From Okeania sp034190295 (GTDB taxonomy: Bacteria > Cyanobacteriota > Cyanobacteriia > Cyanobacteriales > Microcoleaceae), in NCBI GenBank assembly GCA_034190295.1, contig JAXHSW010000017.1, forward strand, positions 13,923-77,922: a stretch of DNA of 64,000 bases, in the 5' to 3' direction. Each line of letters starts with the position of its first letter. The stretch's first letter is position 1. Both the position numbers and the translations under genes were made by a program. Below, one piece after another: positions 26,852 to 36,174 of this stretch. Under the pieces are notes generated by a model. That model did no database searches and was not told the origin of the DNA. It was given only the letters and a program-made list of their open reading frames with translations.

Positions 26852-26935
26852 TATCTACCTCTAAAAATTTCACATAAATCAACCTTATATTATAACTGTG
26901 CCAAGTCACTAATTTCAACTATTAGAATTTAGAAT

Positions 26936-27071
26936 TGATATCAAATCTGCTTGCTTCGGAGTGTTATAAGAAACCGGGTTTATGGGAGGTAGATGTTAGT
27001 TTTGTCAGGTATTAGTATAAACCCGGAATAATATGCTTTTTTACACCGATACTACCGGATTTGATATAAAT
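26936..27071. repeat. Repeat family D copy
   Basis: TGATATCAAATCTGCTTGC at one end and ACCGGATTTGATATAAATT at the other, about 135 bases apart, form imperfect inverted repeats. TTCTAAA heptamers (27085-27118) lie between it and the ABC1 gene stop. Confidence 0.65.
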
Positions 27072-27121
27072 TACAAAATTTAATAATTCTAAATTCTAAA
27101 TTCTAAATTCTAAATTCTATT

Positions 27122-28777
27122 TTACTCTCGCAAACGACCAGAACGAAGAATACTAATAATTAACCACAACCCAAGAAAACTAGCTACTGCAAATAAAGCT
27201 TCACTTAACACAGATAACTGACTACTTTGAGAACCTGCAGTTACAATAGCAGCACCAATAATTAACGAACCTACAACCACACTAAAAGATAGTCTATTAG
27301 CCGACTTATCGACACTAATAGCCAAAGGTTCAATATCTTTTAAAGTCACATTCCACTTCAATGTTTCAGAAGTAACTCTATCCAAAAGCAAGTCTAGTTG
27401 ACGAGGTGACTCTAAAGACAAATTCTTCACATCAATAGCTGTTCTTAATAATGTTTGAACTGGATCGTCCCCTAATAACTGTCGGCGAAATAAATCCGTC
27501 ATTAATGGTTTAATCTCATCCAAAAGATTAAGCTTAGGATAGAAACTACGAGCAACACCTTCCAAATTTGCTAAAGTTTTGGAATACAAACCCAAATTAC
27601 TAGGCAATTTAATTCTGTTATTACGAGACACTTGTAATATGTCATAAAAAACTTCAGAAAAATTGATTTCAGCCAAGCTCAGATTATAATATTTCCGCAG
27701 CATTCTGCTATACTCATTTTCCACCTGAGCTAAACTTGGCGGTTGAGCAACTTCTGCCATTTGCAAAGTTAACTGAGTACATCTTTGAGCATCTAGATCG
27801 ACGATCGCTAATAATAATTCCGTTAAAGTCTGCTGAGTGCGAGGATCGAGGCGACCAACCATTCCACAGTCTAGTAGAGCAATACGTCCATCTTCCAGAT
27901 AAAATATATTACCTGGATGAGGATCGGCGTGAAAAAAACCAGTGATATAAAACTGTTGAAAGAAAGCACGACATAATAAAGTAGAGAGTGCTTGCTTTTC
28001 TGCATCTACATCCCCATTATTGTTAATGCCTTTAACCTTCGCTGATAAGATAGGTTTACCATCCAACCATTCGAGAACTAATATTTTTGGAGTTGTTAGT
28101 TCCCAATATACTTTCGGAAGCATTATTTGCTTGGGGTCAAACCACTTACTGGCAGATAAGTCCTGACGTAGTTCGTCGGTATAACCAGCTTCCTTGGTAA
28201 AATCAAGTTCAGCTTTCAGAGCAACACTAAATTCTTCGGCTAGAGAAACTATATCGTAGTCATTGCCAAAATCTGTCAATGAAACTAATTCAGCTAAACT
28301 TTTTAGCAGGGATGTATCTTTGTCAACTATTCTGTCAATACCTGGACGTTGAACTTTTATGGCTACTTCTGTACCGTCTTTTAGGGTAGCTTTGTAGGTT
28401 TGAGCTATGGAACCCGCTGCTATACATTCAGGGTTAACGTAGCTAAATATTTCTTCTAAAGGCTGGGATAATTGTTGACGAATTAAGACTTCTACTTCTG
28501 ACCAGGGTACTGCTGGTACATCGGCCTGCAAACTTGACAAGGTGTCAATATAATCTGCTGGTAATAGGTCTGGACGGGTACTAAGTAGCTGGCCGAGTTT
28601 TACATATACTGGGCCTAAATCTACCAGAATATTGCGTAGAACTTCTGGTGTTGGTATGTCTGGTTCGCCAGCTTTGCCCCCTGTGAGGAGGGTTTTCATA
28701 TAGCCCCAACCATTACGGAACACAATTTCGACTATTTCAGCTCGGCGAGAATTAGTTGCTGTCAGGCTAGATAACAC
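27122..28777 (-). CDS. ABC1/UbiB (AarF) family protein kinase-like protein
   Basis: 551 residues from GTG 28777, which has GGGAGG four bases upstream; the frame can be read 4 codons further to TTG 28789. Family motifs: VYVKLGQLLSTRPDLLP (KxGQ, about 53-69), the Ala-rich CIAAGSIAQTYKA loop, VAIKVQRPGI with the nucleotide Lys, FHADPHPGNIFYLE (catalytic loop) and IALLDCGMVGRLD (metal Asp). Two hydrophobic helices near the C-terminus (about 500-545; SFSVVVGSLIIGAAIV and LFAVASFLGLWLIISIL) anchor it in the membrane. Cyanobacterial members act in quinone or tocopherol metabolism and stress responses. It stands alone in the defence region. Confidence 0.93.
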   Translation of the reverse strand: MLSSLTATNSRRAEIVEIVFRNGWGYMKTLLTGGKAGEPDIPTPEVLRNILVDLGPVYVKLGQLLSTRPDLLPADYIDTLSSLQADVPAVPWSEVEVLIRQQLSQPLEEIFSYVNPECIAAGSIAQTYKATLKDGTEVAIKVQRPGIDRIVDKDTSLLKSLAELVSLTDFGNDYDIVSLAEEFSVALKAELDFTKEAGYTDELRQDLSASKWFDPKQIMLPKVYWELTTPKILVLEWLDGKPILSAKVKGINNNGDVDAEKQALSTLLCRAFFQQFYITGFFHADPHPGNIFYLEDGRIALLDCGMVGRLDPRTQQTLTELLLAIVDLDAQRCTQLTLQMAEVAQPPSLAQVENEYSRMLRKYYNLSLAEINFSEVFYDILQVSRNNRIKLPSNLGLYSKTLANLEGVARSFYPKLNLLDEIKPLMTDLFRRQLLGDDPVQTLLRTAIDVKNLSLESPRQLDLLLDRVTSETLKWNVTLKDIEPLAISVDKSANRLSFSVVVGSLIIGAAIVTAGSQSSQLSVLSEALFAVASFLGLWLIISILRSGRLRE

Positions 28778-28861
28778 GGGGCCTCCCAATGAGTGGATTG
28801 ATATTTGCTGTACCTATAGGGACAATTTAATATATCTAAATATTAGGATAGCGCCGATCTG

Positions 28862-29004
28862 AACGAAGTCAGAAGTCAGAAGTCAGAAGTCAGAAGTTAA
28901 CCAACCCCTAACCCCTCCCTGGAGGGGAAGTAGAGGATTTGAACAAGACTCCAAAAATATTTCACCTTAAAAGGCGGGGTTTTAGACCCAATTCTTTTGA
29001 TAAA
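28862..29004 (-). repeat. Repeat family A, copy 3
   Basis: GAAGTCAGAAGTCAGAAGTC heptamers, CCCCTCCCTGGAGGGGAAG, CCAAAAATATTTCACC, CCTTAAAAGGCGGGGTTTTA and GATAAAC. It has the same order and orientation as the copy at 4370-4624 but a single C-rich palindrome. Confidence 0.75.
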
Positions 29005-29243
29005 CTGGTGCATTTTGAGTAACTTTCATTTCAGCTATAGACTTTTTTTTCTTTATCTATACTGACTTTTAAACATTTTATCCGAAATAAAATGTATCAG
29101 TTATTAGTAAATTTAAAACTTTTTACTTTTGATTTTTAACTTTTGTTTTAATAAATAGTATCTATTTTTACAGCAAGAAAACCATAAATTAGAAAAATTT
29201 CCGCTTTACATTATTGCCAAAATTCTTTATATTTATTTTATAA

Positions 29244-29333
29244 TTAATAAAGATAGTAGTCAGGAACCCCAGGACTAAAGTTCAAGGGGTTGGACAGACG
29301 GCTCGAAGTCTTTGCCAGCCAAAACCTGACTAG
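29244..29333 (+). pseudogene. tnpB 3' end remnant
   Basis: 29 codons in frame with a TAG stop at 29331-29333: VRNPRTKVQGVGQTARSLC then QPKPD. This is the characteristic tail of a group of cyanobacterial IS605/IS607-type TnpB proteins (RNA-guided nucleases). Everything upstream, including the RuvC and zinc-ribbon parts, is missing: AT-rich sequence with a stop at 29241 begins immediately before. The recognition rests on remembered sequence. Confidence 0.65.
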
Positions 29334-29541
29334 CCTTAGACCTTTGCAGTCTAAGTTACAGGTCAGTGTTAAAGTTCCTATCTTGAGATACTCTGCCAGT
29401 CCCATCCTCTAGAACTCAATGGTTAAACAGGCATAGTGGGTTAAGCCAGTACCTTTGACATGATACCAACCTATAACATTCTCGTTTCGGCTATGGCCGA
29501 TCTTTATTTATCCCCTAGCTAAAGCTAAGGGTTTACAAATT
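29334..29541 (+). mobile_element. Right end of the decayed tnpB element
   Basis: About 200 noncoding bases directly after the tnpB tail. Two hairpins are present near the end: TCGGC/GCCGA at 29487-29500 and CCCTAGCTAAAGCTAAGGG at 29513-29531. IS605-family right ends are subterminal hairpins recognised by TnpA. In intact elements the tnpB 3' region and right end also encode the omegaRNA guide. Here neither tnpA nor a left end was found, so the element cannot move by itself. Confidence 0.55.
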
Positions 29542-29556
29542 ACCGAAGTATTTTAG

Positions 29557-29823
29557 ATGAATAATATAGAATCTATCGCAATTGAACGGTTTCAGACTCG
29601 GAGTCCTATAAGTTTAGACAGTTGTCAGTTAAACCGGGAGTTAGTTGGGTCTAGGGTAGTAATGGTGATTGACTGCCCATCTACGGAAAAGTGCCATCAG
29701 CTTTGGCGCGATCGCTACCTATTAATGCGTCGGTGTTTAGATTTATGGTTAGCTCATCAAATCGTAATTAGTTATAAGGGACATCCTTACGGTCGTACTC
29801 CGATGCGTCAATCTTTAGCCTGA
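29557..29823 (+). CDS. Small conserved-looking unknown protein
   Basis: 88 residues, not assigned to a family. It reads MNNIESIAIERFQTRSP, then SLDSCQLNRELVGSRVVMVI and CHQLWRDRYLLMRRCLDLWL. It ends YKGHPYGRTPMRQSLA. The dense pattern of Arg, Trp and hydrophobics, and a HIP1 site inside the frame, argue for a real coding region. It has no membrane segment or signal. It starts 16 bases after the decayed transposon end, so its original promoter may have been displaced. Confidence 0.6.
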   Translation: MNNIESIAIERFQTRSPISLDSCQLNRELVGSRVVMVIDCPSTEKCHQLWRDRYLLMRRCLDLWLAHQIVISYKGHPYGRTPMRQSLA

Positions 29824-29974
29824 TTATTTTTTTGGTTAAATTATACATATAGCAATTTTCAAACTGGTGAGGCGCTATATAAATCATAGCTGGCGGTGCG
29901 CAGTGACGCACCGTTATTATTTTTTGTAAATTTTTAGTTAGAAATAATTTTGTTAAAAATTTGAAACTATTACC

Positions 29975-30245
29975 GAAGAATTAATAATTAAATAATTAAA
30001 TAATTAAATAATTCGCGCCTTAAAGCCTCCCTTTGAAAGGGGAAAAAAATAAATTTTTTCCTTTTATTCAATCCTATCCGTTTTAGGGAGAGGTCATTTC
30101 AGTTATCAGTTATCAGTTATCAGTTATCAGTTATCAGTACCGACAACTATTGCCGGATCAAACGAAAATACGCTCATTGAATATTTTTTCATCCCCCTTT
30201 TAGGGGGAGGCTTTAAACCCAATTTTTCGGTAATTATCAATTATC
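29975..30245. repeat. Two family B elements fused through a CAGTTAT array
   Basis: The first copy (29975-30095) has TAATTAAA heptamers, CTCCCTTTGAAAGGGG and CCTATCCGTTTTAGGGAGAG. After five CAGTTAT heptamers (30099-30137), a second, reversed core (CCCCCTTTTAGGGGGAGGC, AATTTTTCGGTAATTATC) follows with AATTATC heptamers. Heptamer type changes at each junction. Confidence 0.65.
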
Positions 30246-30684
30246 AATTATCAATTATTAAATCCTATTGTCTATTGCTTTAATATTTTCTATACAACAG
30301 GAAACAGGGAATAGGAAATAGGGAATAAAATATACTTTTGTATTTGAGCAGTCAATCTAAAAATTATTTTTCCTAACTATTTAAACTGACTATAAAATAT
30401 ACAATTAATTTTGCTTGACTACTTAGTAAAAATATATAAAGGAAAGTTGAACTAACTAAGTTTTGGATGTACTTTCTCAGACTAAGGTTTATTCAAAACT
30501 TATTTCTGGTCGCTATATAGCGATGATGGTTGCTCTATAATTATTCAAAGTTTATTCTAAAGAATAAATACTCAAAAAGATAGCAGTGTTAAATGATTTG
30601 TAAAAAATTCAAGCATACATAATAGATAAAAAGTATTAAATTGTTACCAATTTTTTCTAATTTCAAGATATTCCAAGATATTTT
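30246..30684. other. Upstream region of the mcrB-like gene
   Basis: AT-rich; no open frame. It contains GGAAACAGGGAATAGGAAAT-type octamers. It presumably holds the promoter of the ATPase gene. Confidence 0.4.
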
Positions 30685-31770
30685 ATGCACAACGAAAATA
30701 TAACTGCTAAACCTATTCAGAAAATTCTATTTGGCAGTCCAGGTACAGGCAAAAGTTATAAAGTACGGGAGATAGCAAATAATTCCTTACAAATTCAATG
30801 GAATGAGCAAACAAAATCCTTAGAAAATACAATTAAAACGGTCTTTCACCCTGAATATACATATTCTGATTTTCTGGGAAAATTATTGCCACAAACTACT
30901 GCAGGTGGTGCCGTTATTTATAAATTTTATCCCGGTCATTTTCTCCAAGTATTAGGGTTAGCATATAAATATTTAATTGATGGTAGTAACAAAAATGTAC
31001 TTTTGGTAATTGACGAATTAAACCGAGGTAATGCTGCTGCTATATTCGGTCCAATTTTTCAATTACTAGATAGAGAAACAGATAATTGGTCAACTTATGA
31101 TATTAATTTATCAGAGTTAGAAATAGTGGCTTTGTTAAAGGCAATGGGATATGATGCTCAAACAACTGATAAAAATATACAGGTGGATGGCAGTAACTTT
31201 GATGTATTTTGTCAGATGACAAAAATGAAGCTAGAAATGAGTGGTAATAATGATGGTTTACGAGTATTAGAAAATTTGATAACTCAGAGAATTTCTATTC
31301 CGAGAAATTTGTCAATTATCGCTACGATTAATACTTCGGATGAGTCTATTTATTATTTGGATAGTGCTTTTAAGCGGAGATGGGATTGGGAATATGTGGA
31401 TGTGCCTGGTTATGGAATAGAAAAAATTAAAGATATAGCGATCGAGGGTAGGGATGAGAAATGGTCTGATTTTGTGAATAAGTTGAATGATTTTATTAAG
31501 CACAATCATCAAGTGATTCGCCGCATTGAAGATAAACAAATTGGGGTTTGGTTTTTGAAGTCTGAAGATAATCAAGTTACTAAAGAATCTATAGAAAATA
31601 AGTTAATGTTTTATCTTTGGGATAGTGTATTTCCTAGAGATAGAAGACCTTTGGAAAATTTACTATCAAAGACCGATAAACAAAGTAAGTTAATTACATA
31701 TTCTGATTTTATTGCTTTGTCCGATAATTTTGTTGATGCTATTATTTCTTATAAATGGTTAGATTTTTAA
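30685..31770 (+). CDS. McrB-like AAA+ NTPase
   Basis: 361 residues. Walker A LFGSPGTGKSYKV (about 14-26), Walker B LLVIDELNRGNAAAIF (about 106-121) and the sensor segment IATINTSDESIYYLDSAFKRR (about 211-231), close to the NTxD signature of McrB/LlaJI motor subunits. No N-terminal DNA-recognition domain is present: the Walker A starts at residue 16, so this is a motor-only form. In McrBC and LlaJI systems the motor assembles as a hexamer and drives a McrC-like nuclease. The two nuclease-like genes at 32760 and 36525 are the obvious partners. A 1-kb repeat-filled gap to the first of them is unusual. Confidence 0.85.
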   Translation: MHNENITAKPIQKILFGSPGTGKSYKVREIANNSLQIQWNEQTKSLENTIKTVFHPEYTYSDFLGKLLPQTTAGGAVIYKFYPGHFLQVLGLAYKYLIDGSNKNVLLVIDELNRGNAAAIFGPIFQLLDRETDNWSTYDINLSELEIVALLKAMGYDAQTTDKNIQVDGSNFDVFCQMTKMKLEMSGNNDGLRVLENLITQRISIPRNLSIIATINTSDESIYYLDSAFKRRWDWEYVDVPGYGIEKIKDIAIEGRDEKWSDFVNKLNDFIKHNHQVIRRIEDKQIGVWFLKSEDNQVTKESIENKLMFYLWDSVFPRDRRPLENLLSKTDKQSKLITYSDFIALSDNFVDAIISYKWLDF

Positions 31771-31840
31771 ATAGCTTTTTTTGCTACTGTGAGTATGTGT
31801 TTTCCAGGGAGCGATCGTCAAATTAAGTTTCTTATTCTAA

Positions 31841-31863
31841 GTAGGGGTTTGGTCTCCAAACTC
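31841..31863 (+). repeat. 23-bp inverted repeat, left arm
   Basis: GTAGGGGTTTGGTCTCCAAA plus CTC is the exact reverse complement of 36175-36197. The pair encloses 4.3 kb with the first nuclease-like gene and the satellite. Confidence 0.75.
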
Positions 31864-32035
31864 TTAAATTCCAAACTCTTAAATTCCAAACTCTTAAATT
31901 CCAAACTCTTAAATTCCAAACTCTTAAATTCCAAACTCTTAAATTCCAAACTCTTAAATTCCAAACTCTTAAATTCCAAACCCTTAAATTCCAAACCCTT
32001 AAATTCCAAACCCTTAAATTCCAAACCCTTAAATT
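31856..32035. repeat. 15-bp tandem array (12 units)
   Basis: Twelve perfect head-to-tail units: eight of CCAAACTCTTAAATT and four of CCAAACCCTTAAATT. It is open in several frames on both strands only because 15 is a multiple of three. Confidence 0.9.
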
Positions 32036-32117
32036 ATTTAGAGAAAAAGTTTCGTATTTGCAACGTACAAAATGCTTTGGCAAAATTTAGTTACTGCTGT
32101 TATATCTGGATTTAATT

Positions 32118-32217
32118 TTACCGAATAATTGAGGTTTAAAGCCTCTCTTTTAAAGGAGAAAAAATTTTTCCTTTTGCGTCAATCCTCTTCTTTTTAGAGA
32201 GGTAATTATTAATTATT
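32118..32217 (+). repeat. Repeat family B copy
   Basis: ACCGAATAATTGAGGTTTAAA, CTCTCTTTTAAAGGAGA, AAAATTTTTCCTTTTGCGTC and AGAGAGGTAATTATTAATTA. It has only two heptamers. Confidence 0.65.
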
Positions 32218-32759
32218 GCTCTACCGCTCTAATCTAAAAGCATTGACATCTAAATACTTTAGTCTTTTTGGGGTCGAAAAAAATGCTAGCTTTTCAGTCT
32301 AAAACGCTCAAAAAATTAGTATTTTAGGCGAGAGTTGGGCAGAAAAATCAAGGGACAATTCTTACTACTACCTCCTCGCTCATTCCCCTCCTGGGAGGGG
32401 TTAGGGGTGGGTTGTATCCTGTCTTCCCCTCCTGGGAGGGGTTAGGGGTGGGTTGTATCCTACCCCTACTAAAAGACTTTTAAGAGCATTCCCTAATTAT
32501 GAATTATCATTTCCCCTATGGGTTTAATACCCCACCGTCTACACGGTGCTCAAAATTGTTTGGGGTTAGAATCCATAAGCAATTTTCTCTCCTGACTCCT
32601 GACTCCTGACTCCTTCTTCAAGAATTATTAATTATTAATTGTTAACTATCTACTTACCTCAATATTTTGCCAAAAATATTTTAATTTATTAGATAATTAC
32701 TGAGGATATTAATTACACAATTTCACAACAGTCAATATAGTTTTAGAGACAGTTTTTCA
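32218..32759. other. Repeat-filled upstream region of the first nuclease-like gene
   Basis: No gene. It contains two tandem family A palindromes CCCCTCCTGGGAGGGG (32383-32463), a repeat shared with 38545-38625 and 54290-54345 (ACCGTCTACACGGTGC and AATTGTTTGGGGTTA), and CTCCTGA heptamers. Confidence 0.55.
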
Positions 32760-34700
32760 ATGATAAACTTTGGAGAATTAAAATTAAGAGTAAACGAAAA
32801 ATCTTCCTTTGTCGGAATTGAGAAAAAGGAGAATAGGTTAATTTTTTATCTCCCTAAAGGGTTTGATGAAAATCACAATTCACTAGATAGTTTTGAATTC
32901 AAGCGAGATTTATTTTTCAAACTTTATAGAGTTATGAAAATCACTTATCAACTCTACCTTGAAAAGGGGTATTTGAATCATAATCCTCAAACTAATGACC
33001 GGGATGGTGTGATGAAAAATAAGTCAGGTCAAGATGTTAGTATTGATGATAATAGAGAAAGTATTTTATATTCTAAATTCGATGCACTAGATAGTATTTT
33101 AGAGGTTTATAATGAATTAAAAATTATTAGTCTTGTATCTCGCATTAGTCAATTAGAAACTATAGACTATAGTAAACTTCATCGCTATTTGCACAGAGGT
33201 ATTTTCTTAAATAATGGTGCTATTTATATTGACTTGATGGATATGCCACGTCAGCAAATGCATTATGATTCATCTGATATTGTGGCAATGTATTGTTATA
33301 TCTTAAATGAGATTAAGCAACAATTAGATGAAAGTATTAATCCTGTAATTAGAGGTTTGTCTGAAAAATTTCAGCAAAAGTATATAGGATATCAGGGGAG
33401 TTTATTTAGCGAATTATACTATCAGCAAGTGATTAATTTGTTGAAAGATGCTTTAGAAGTAATTGATAACTATACGCCGATCAAAGATATAGATTATTGG
33501 GATTTTTATGATGCCATAGAAACTTTTTTATATGGTGAAATAAATAATTCATCTCAGGGGTTTGTTTGGGGTTTTGACAATTTTCATAGTATTTGGGAGT
33601 CTATGTGTTTAACTTTTTTAGTCAAGCATATACAAAAAAATCGGATAATTTATCTGGATAACAGATACGTTGCTTCAGAAATAGCTAGTAAGATTAATGA
33701 TAAAAATAATCTCATAATTGATACTTCAAATATGTTGAAACTAAATGGTATTCAGCTTTTCCCAGATGCAGTTATTATTTCAGATAATACAAAGAAATCT
33801 GACTCTATATCATCTTTAGCTGAAGAACCAATTAGACTTACAATAAATAATTGGAATGACTATAATTACTATACTACTTTTACTTGTAAAGACCAATACC
33901 CTGAACAGCTTAAAATTGCTTATCTTAATCAACTTCCACTAGGTGGTAAATCTGACAAATCTAACTATAAGGATTGTCACACTTACAGTGAACTAGCTAA
34001 GTTTTTTGAATCTGGCGAAAATTTCATACTAATTGATTCTTGTTTGCCAGATAATTTTTATTCCTATTGGGAAATAACCGATAGTTTAGACGATTATCAA
34101 ATTAAAATAATGCAACAGTTGAATCATGTATTTATTATGGGATTGAAAAAAAATTTATATACTTATAGCGATTTTTATGAATACTTTAGTAATCTTGGCG
34201 GGGTGTTTATCGGGTCGTTATTCAGAAATTATTATTTTGAACAAAGGGATAAGTTCTTTATCCCATGCTGGAAAAATTACAAAAATTTAAAAATAATAGA
34301 CGTTAAATACTCAACTTTTGACTATTATCTGAAGCCAGAAAATCAAGAAGAAATTAAAAGTAGAAGTATTAGAAAACAATTCGTCTATGAATACCTGATT
34401 CAAAATCATCTAACAAATACCAACAGCAACCTCAAAAATTTGAGTATAAATAGTGAATTTTGGCTACCAGTTTATCCGCAAGAATCTACACTTAAATATG
34501 GACCTGAATATCTGGATGATTATGTGAAATTAAGAGGTATTAATATTATGACTGTAATTGATAACTATATTCAGGCAACTTCATCTCAATTCTTGAATGA
34601 TTCGGGAGATTTGATGAATAGTGGAAATCCTAAAAATGAGATTTATGGTCAGAATAGTCAGAGTAAAAAAGCTAAAAATATTACTAAGGAATTTTCATAA
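32760..34700 (+). CDS. LlaJI/McrC-like PD-(D/E)XK restriction subunit, paralogue 1
   Basis: 646 residues. The nuclease core lies in the second half: IQLFPDAVIIS (about 329-339) supplies the first acidic residue, and KIIDVKYSTFDYYL (about 509-522) is the D-x-K strand of PD-(D/E)XK enzymes. It ends in IRKQFVYEYLIQ, the helix that closes the McrC-like fold. The N-terminal half (MINFGELKLRVNEKSSFVGI to IDYWDFYDAIETFL) is helical and probably docks on the motor hexamer. The family call (LlaJI type) is by motif and partner. A paralogue lies at 36525-38369. The C-terminal tail (last ~45 residues, NSGNPKNEIYGQNSQ) is absent from the paralogue and may be extra. Confidence 0.78.
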   Translation: MINFGELKLRVNEKSSFVGIEKKENRLIFYLPKGFDENHNSLDSFEFKRDLFFKLYRVMKITYQLYLEKGYLNHNPQTNDRDGVMKNKSGQDVSIDDNRESILYSKFDALDSILEVYNELKIISLVSRISQLETIDYSKLHRYLHRGIFLNNGAIYIDLMDMPRQQMHYDSSDIVAMYCYILNEIKQQLDESINPVIRGLSEKFQQKYIGYQGSLFSELYYQQVINLLKDALEVIDNYTPIKDIDYWDFYDAIETFLYGEINNSSQGFVWGFDNFHSIWESMCLTFLVKHIQKNRIIYLDNRYVASEIASKINDKNNLIIDTSNMLKLNGIQLFPDAVIISDNTKKSDSISSLAEEPIRLTINNWNDYNYYTTFTCKDQYPEQLKIAYLNQLPLGGKSDKSNYKDCHTYSELAKFFESGENFILIDSCLPDNFYSYWEITDSLDDYQIKIMQQLNHVFIMGLKKNLYTYSDFYEYFSNLGGVFIGSLFRNYYFEQRDKFFIPCWKNYKNLKIIDVKYSTFDYYLKPENQEEIKSRSIRKQFVYEYLIQNHLTNTNSNLKNLSINSEFWLPVYPQESTLKYGPEYLDDYVKLRGINIMTVIDNYIQATSSQFLNDSGDLMNSGNPKNEIYGQNSQSKKAKNITKEFS

Positions 34701-34715
34701 AATAATCTGAGATAG

Positions 34716-34874
34716 GGTGGAAAAGTTGGGGATAAAGTTATGCATGAAAATTTTGGTTTAGGTCTGGTGACAAATATTTTTGCTGAGGGTAGGAAACTGA
34801 GTTTAGGTATCAAATTTGGTAATAGTAAAAAAATTATTGACTCTCAAATTGCACCGATGGAAAAACTGAAATAA
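34716..34874 (+). pseudogene. UvrD/PcrA-type C-terminal Tudor-like fragment
   Basis: 52 codons after a TAG at 34713-34715: GGKVGDKVMHENFGLGLVTN, then IFAEGRKLSLGIKFGNSKKI and IDSQIAPMEKLK. It resembles the last ~50 residues of cyanobacterial PcrA/UvrD helicases (VGDRVWH, then KIIDPKIAPL), a Tudor-like module binding RNA polymerase. There is no helicase upstream. A start at ATG 34740 would give a 44-residue peptide; otherwise this is debris of a helicase gene of the sort often found in defence islands. Confidence 0.55.
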
Positions 34875-35109
34875 TTAGATAAAGTTTACTGAAGTAAAGC
34901 CTAATTTTTATCCTTATTATTGATATTTTTGATTGTTTTTTCTTTTAGCAGAATTAAAAATATTGGTCAGTCAGGTATTTATAGTCGTTGTTGCACAGGT
35001 GAGACATTTAGCTATAAGCAATATAGTCAAATATATGAGCAAAAAAGCAAAAGTATAACCAAGAATAATATTAACTTTGTGACTAGCTTTTGTGCTGAGT
35101 CTGATGTTT
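34875..35109. other. Spacer before the satellite
   Basis: A 63-codon plus-strand frame (34920-35111) runs into the satellite and has no motif; it is not taken as a gene. Nothing else is recognised. Confidence 0.4.
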
Positions 35110-36145
35110 AGGCAGTTGCTTCTATTGCGTATGTAGAAATAGGAATTTTTACTCAGTCTGAGATTTAACAGTCGATACTTCTATTGCGTATGTAGAAATA
35201 GGAATTTTTACTCAGTCTGAGATTTAGGTAGTCAATACTTCTATTGCGTATGTAGAAATAGGAATTTTTACTCAGTCTGAGATTGAGGTAGTCGATACTT
35301 CTATTGCGTATGTAGAAATAGGAATTTTTACTCAGTCTGAGATTTAACAGTCGATACTTCTATTGCGTATGTAGAAATAGGAATTTTTACTCAGTCTGAG
35401 ATTTAACAGTCGATACTTCTATTGCGTATGTAGAAATAAAAATTTTTACTCAGTTTCAGATTTAGGCAGTTGCTTCTATTGCGTATGTAGAAATAAGAAT
35501 TTTTACTCAGTTTCAGATTGAGGTAGTCAATACTTCTATTGCGTATGTAGAAATAAGAATTTTTACTCAGTCTGAGATTTAACAGTCGATACTTCTATTG
35601 CGTATGTAGAAATAGGAATTTTTACTCAGTCTGAGATTTAACAGTCGATACTTCTATTGCGTATGTAGAAATAGGAANNNNNNNNNNNNNNNNNNNNNNN
35701 NNNNNNNNNNNNNNNNNNNNNNNNNNNNNNNNNNNNNNNNNNNNNNNNNNNNNNNNNNNNNNNNNNNNNNNNNNNNNGTATGTAGAAATAGGAATTTTTA
35801 CTCAGTCTCAGATTGAGCAGTCGATACTTCTATTGCGTATGTAGCAATAGGAATTTTTACTCAGTTTCAGATTTAATAGTCAATACTTCTATTGCGTATG
35901 TAGAAATAGAAATTTTTACTCAGTCTGAGATTTAGCATATTGCGTATGTAGAAATAAGAATTTTTACTCAGTCTCAGAACTTCTATTGCGTATGTAGCAA
36001 TAAGAATTTTTACTCAGTTTCAGATTTAGGTAGTCGATACTTCTATTGCGTATGTAGCAATAGGAATTTTTGCTCAGTCTCAGAACTTCTATTGCGTATG
36101 TAGCAATAGGAATTTTTGCTCAGTCTCAGATTTAGCAGTCAATAC
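35110..36145. repeat. 59-60-bp satellite array between the two nuclease-like genes
   Basis: At least 17 head-to-tail units (15 complete or nearly so, plus those adjoining a scaffold gap). Each carries TTCTATTGCGTATGTAG, then AAATAGGAATTTTTACTC, then AGTCTGAGATT and a variable tail such as TAACAGTCGATAC. CTATTGC and GCAATAG (in units with GTAGCAATAG) can form a 7-bp hairpin with a 7-base loop, and CTCAGTCTGAG is a near-palindrome. Unit lengths of 59 and 60 shift the frame and all frames have stops, so it is noncoding. Units at the right end are shorter and more diverged. Confidence 0.85.
35678..35777. other. Assembly gap (100 N) inside the satellite
   Basis: Exactly 100 unknown bases with satellite units broken on both sides; this is a placeholder for an unresolved number of repeats. 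Confidence 0.95.
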
Positions 36146-36174
36146 TTTTTTTTGGGGGTTTGGAGGTTTGAAGA

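Noticed and set aside
31789..32115. Frames on both strands over the 15-bp array
   Set aside because: They consist of the tandem repeat read in different phases.
35110..36145. Possible CRISPR array
   Set aside because: Units repeat over their whole length with only small shared variants; there are no unique spacers and no cas genes nearby.
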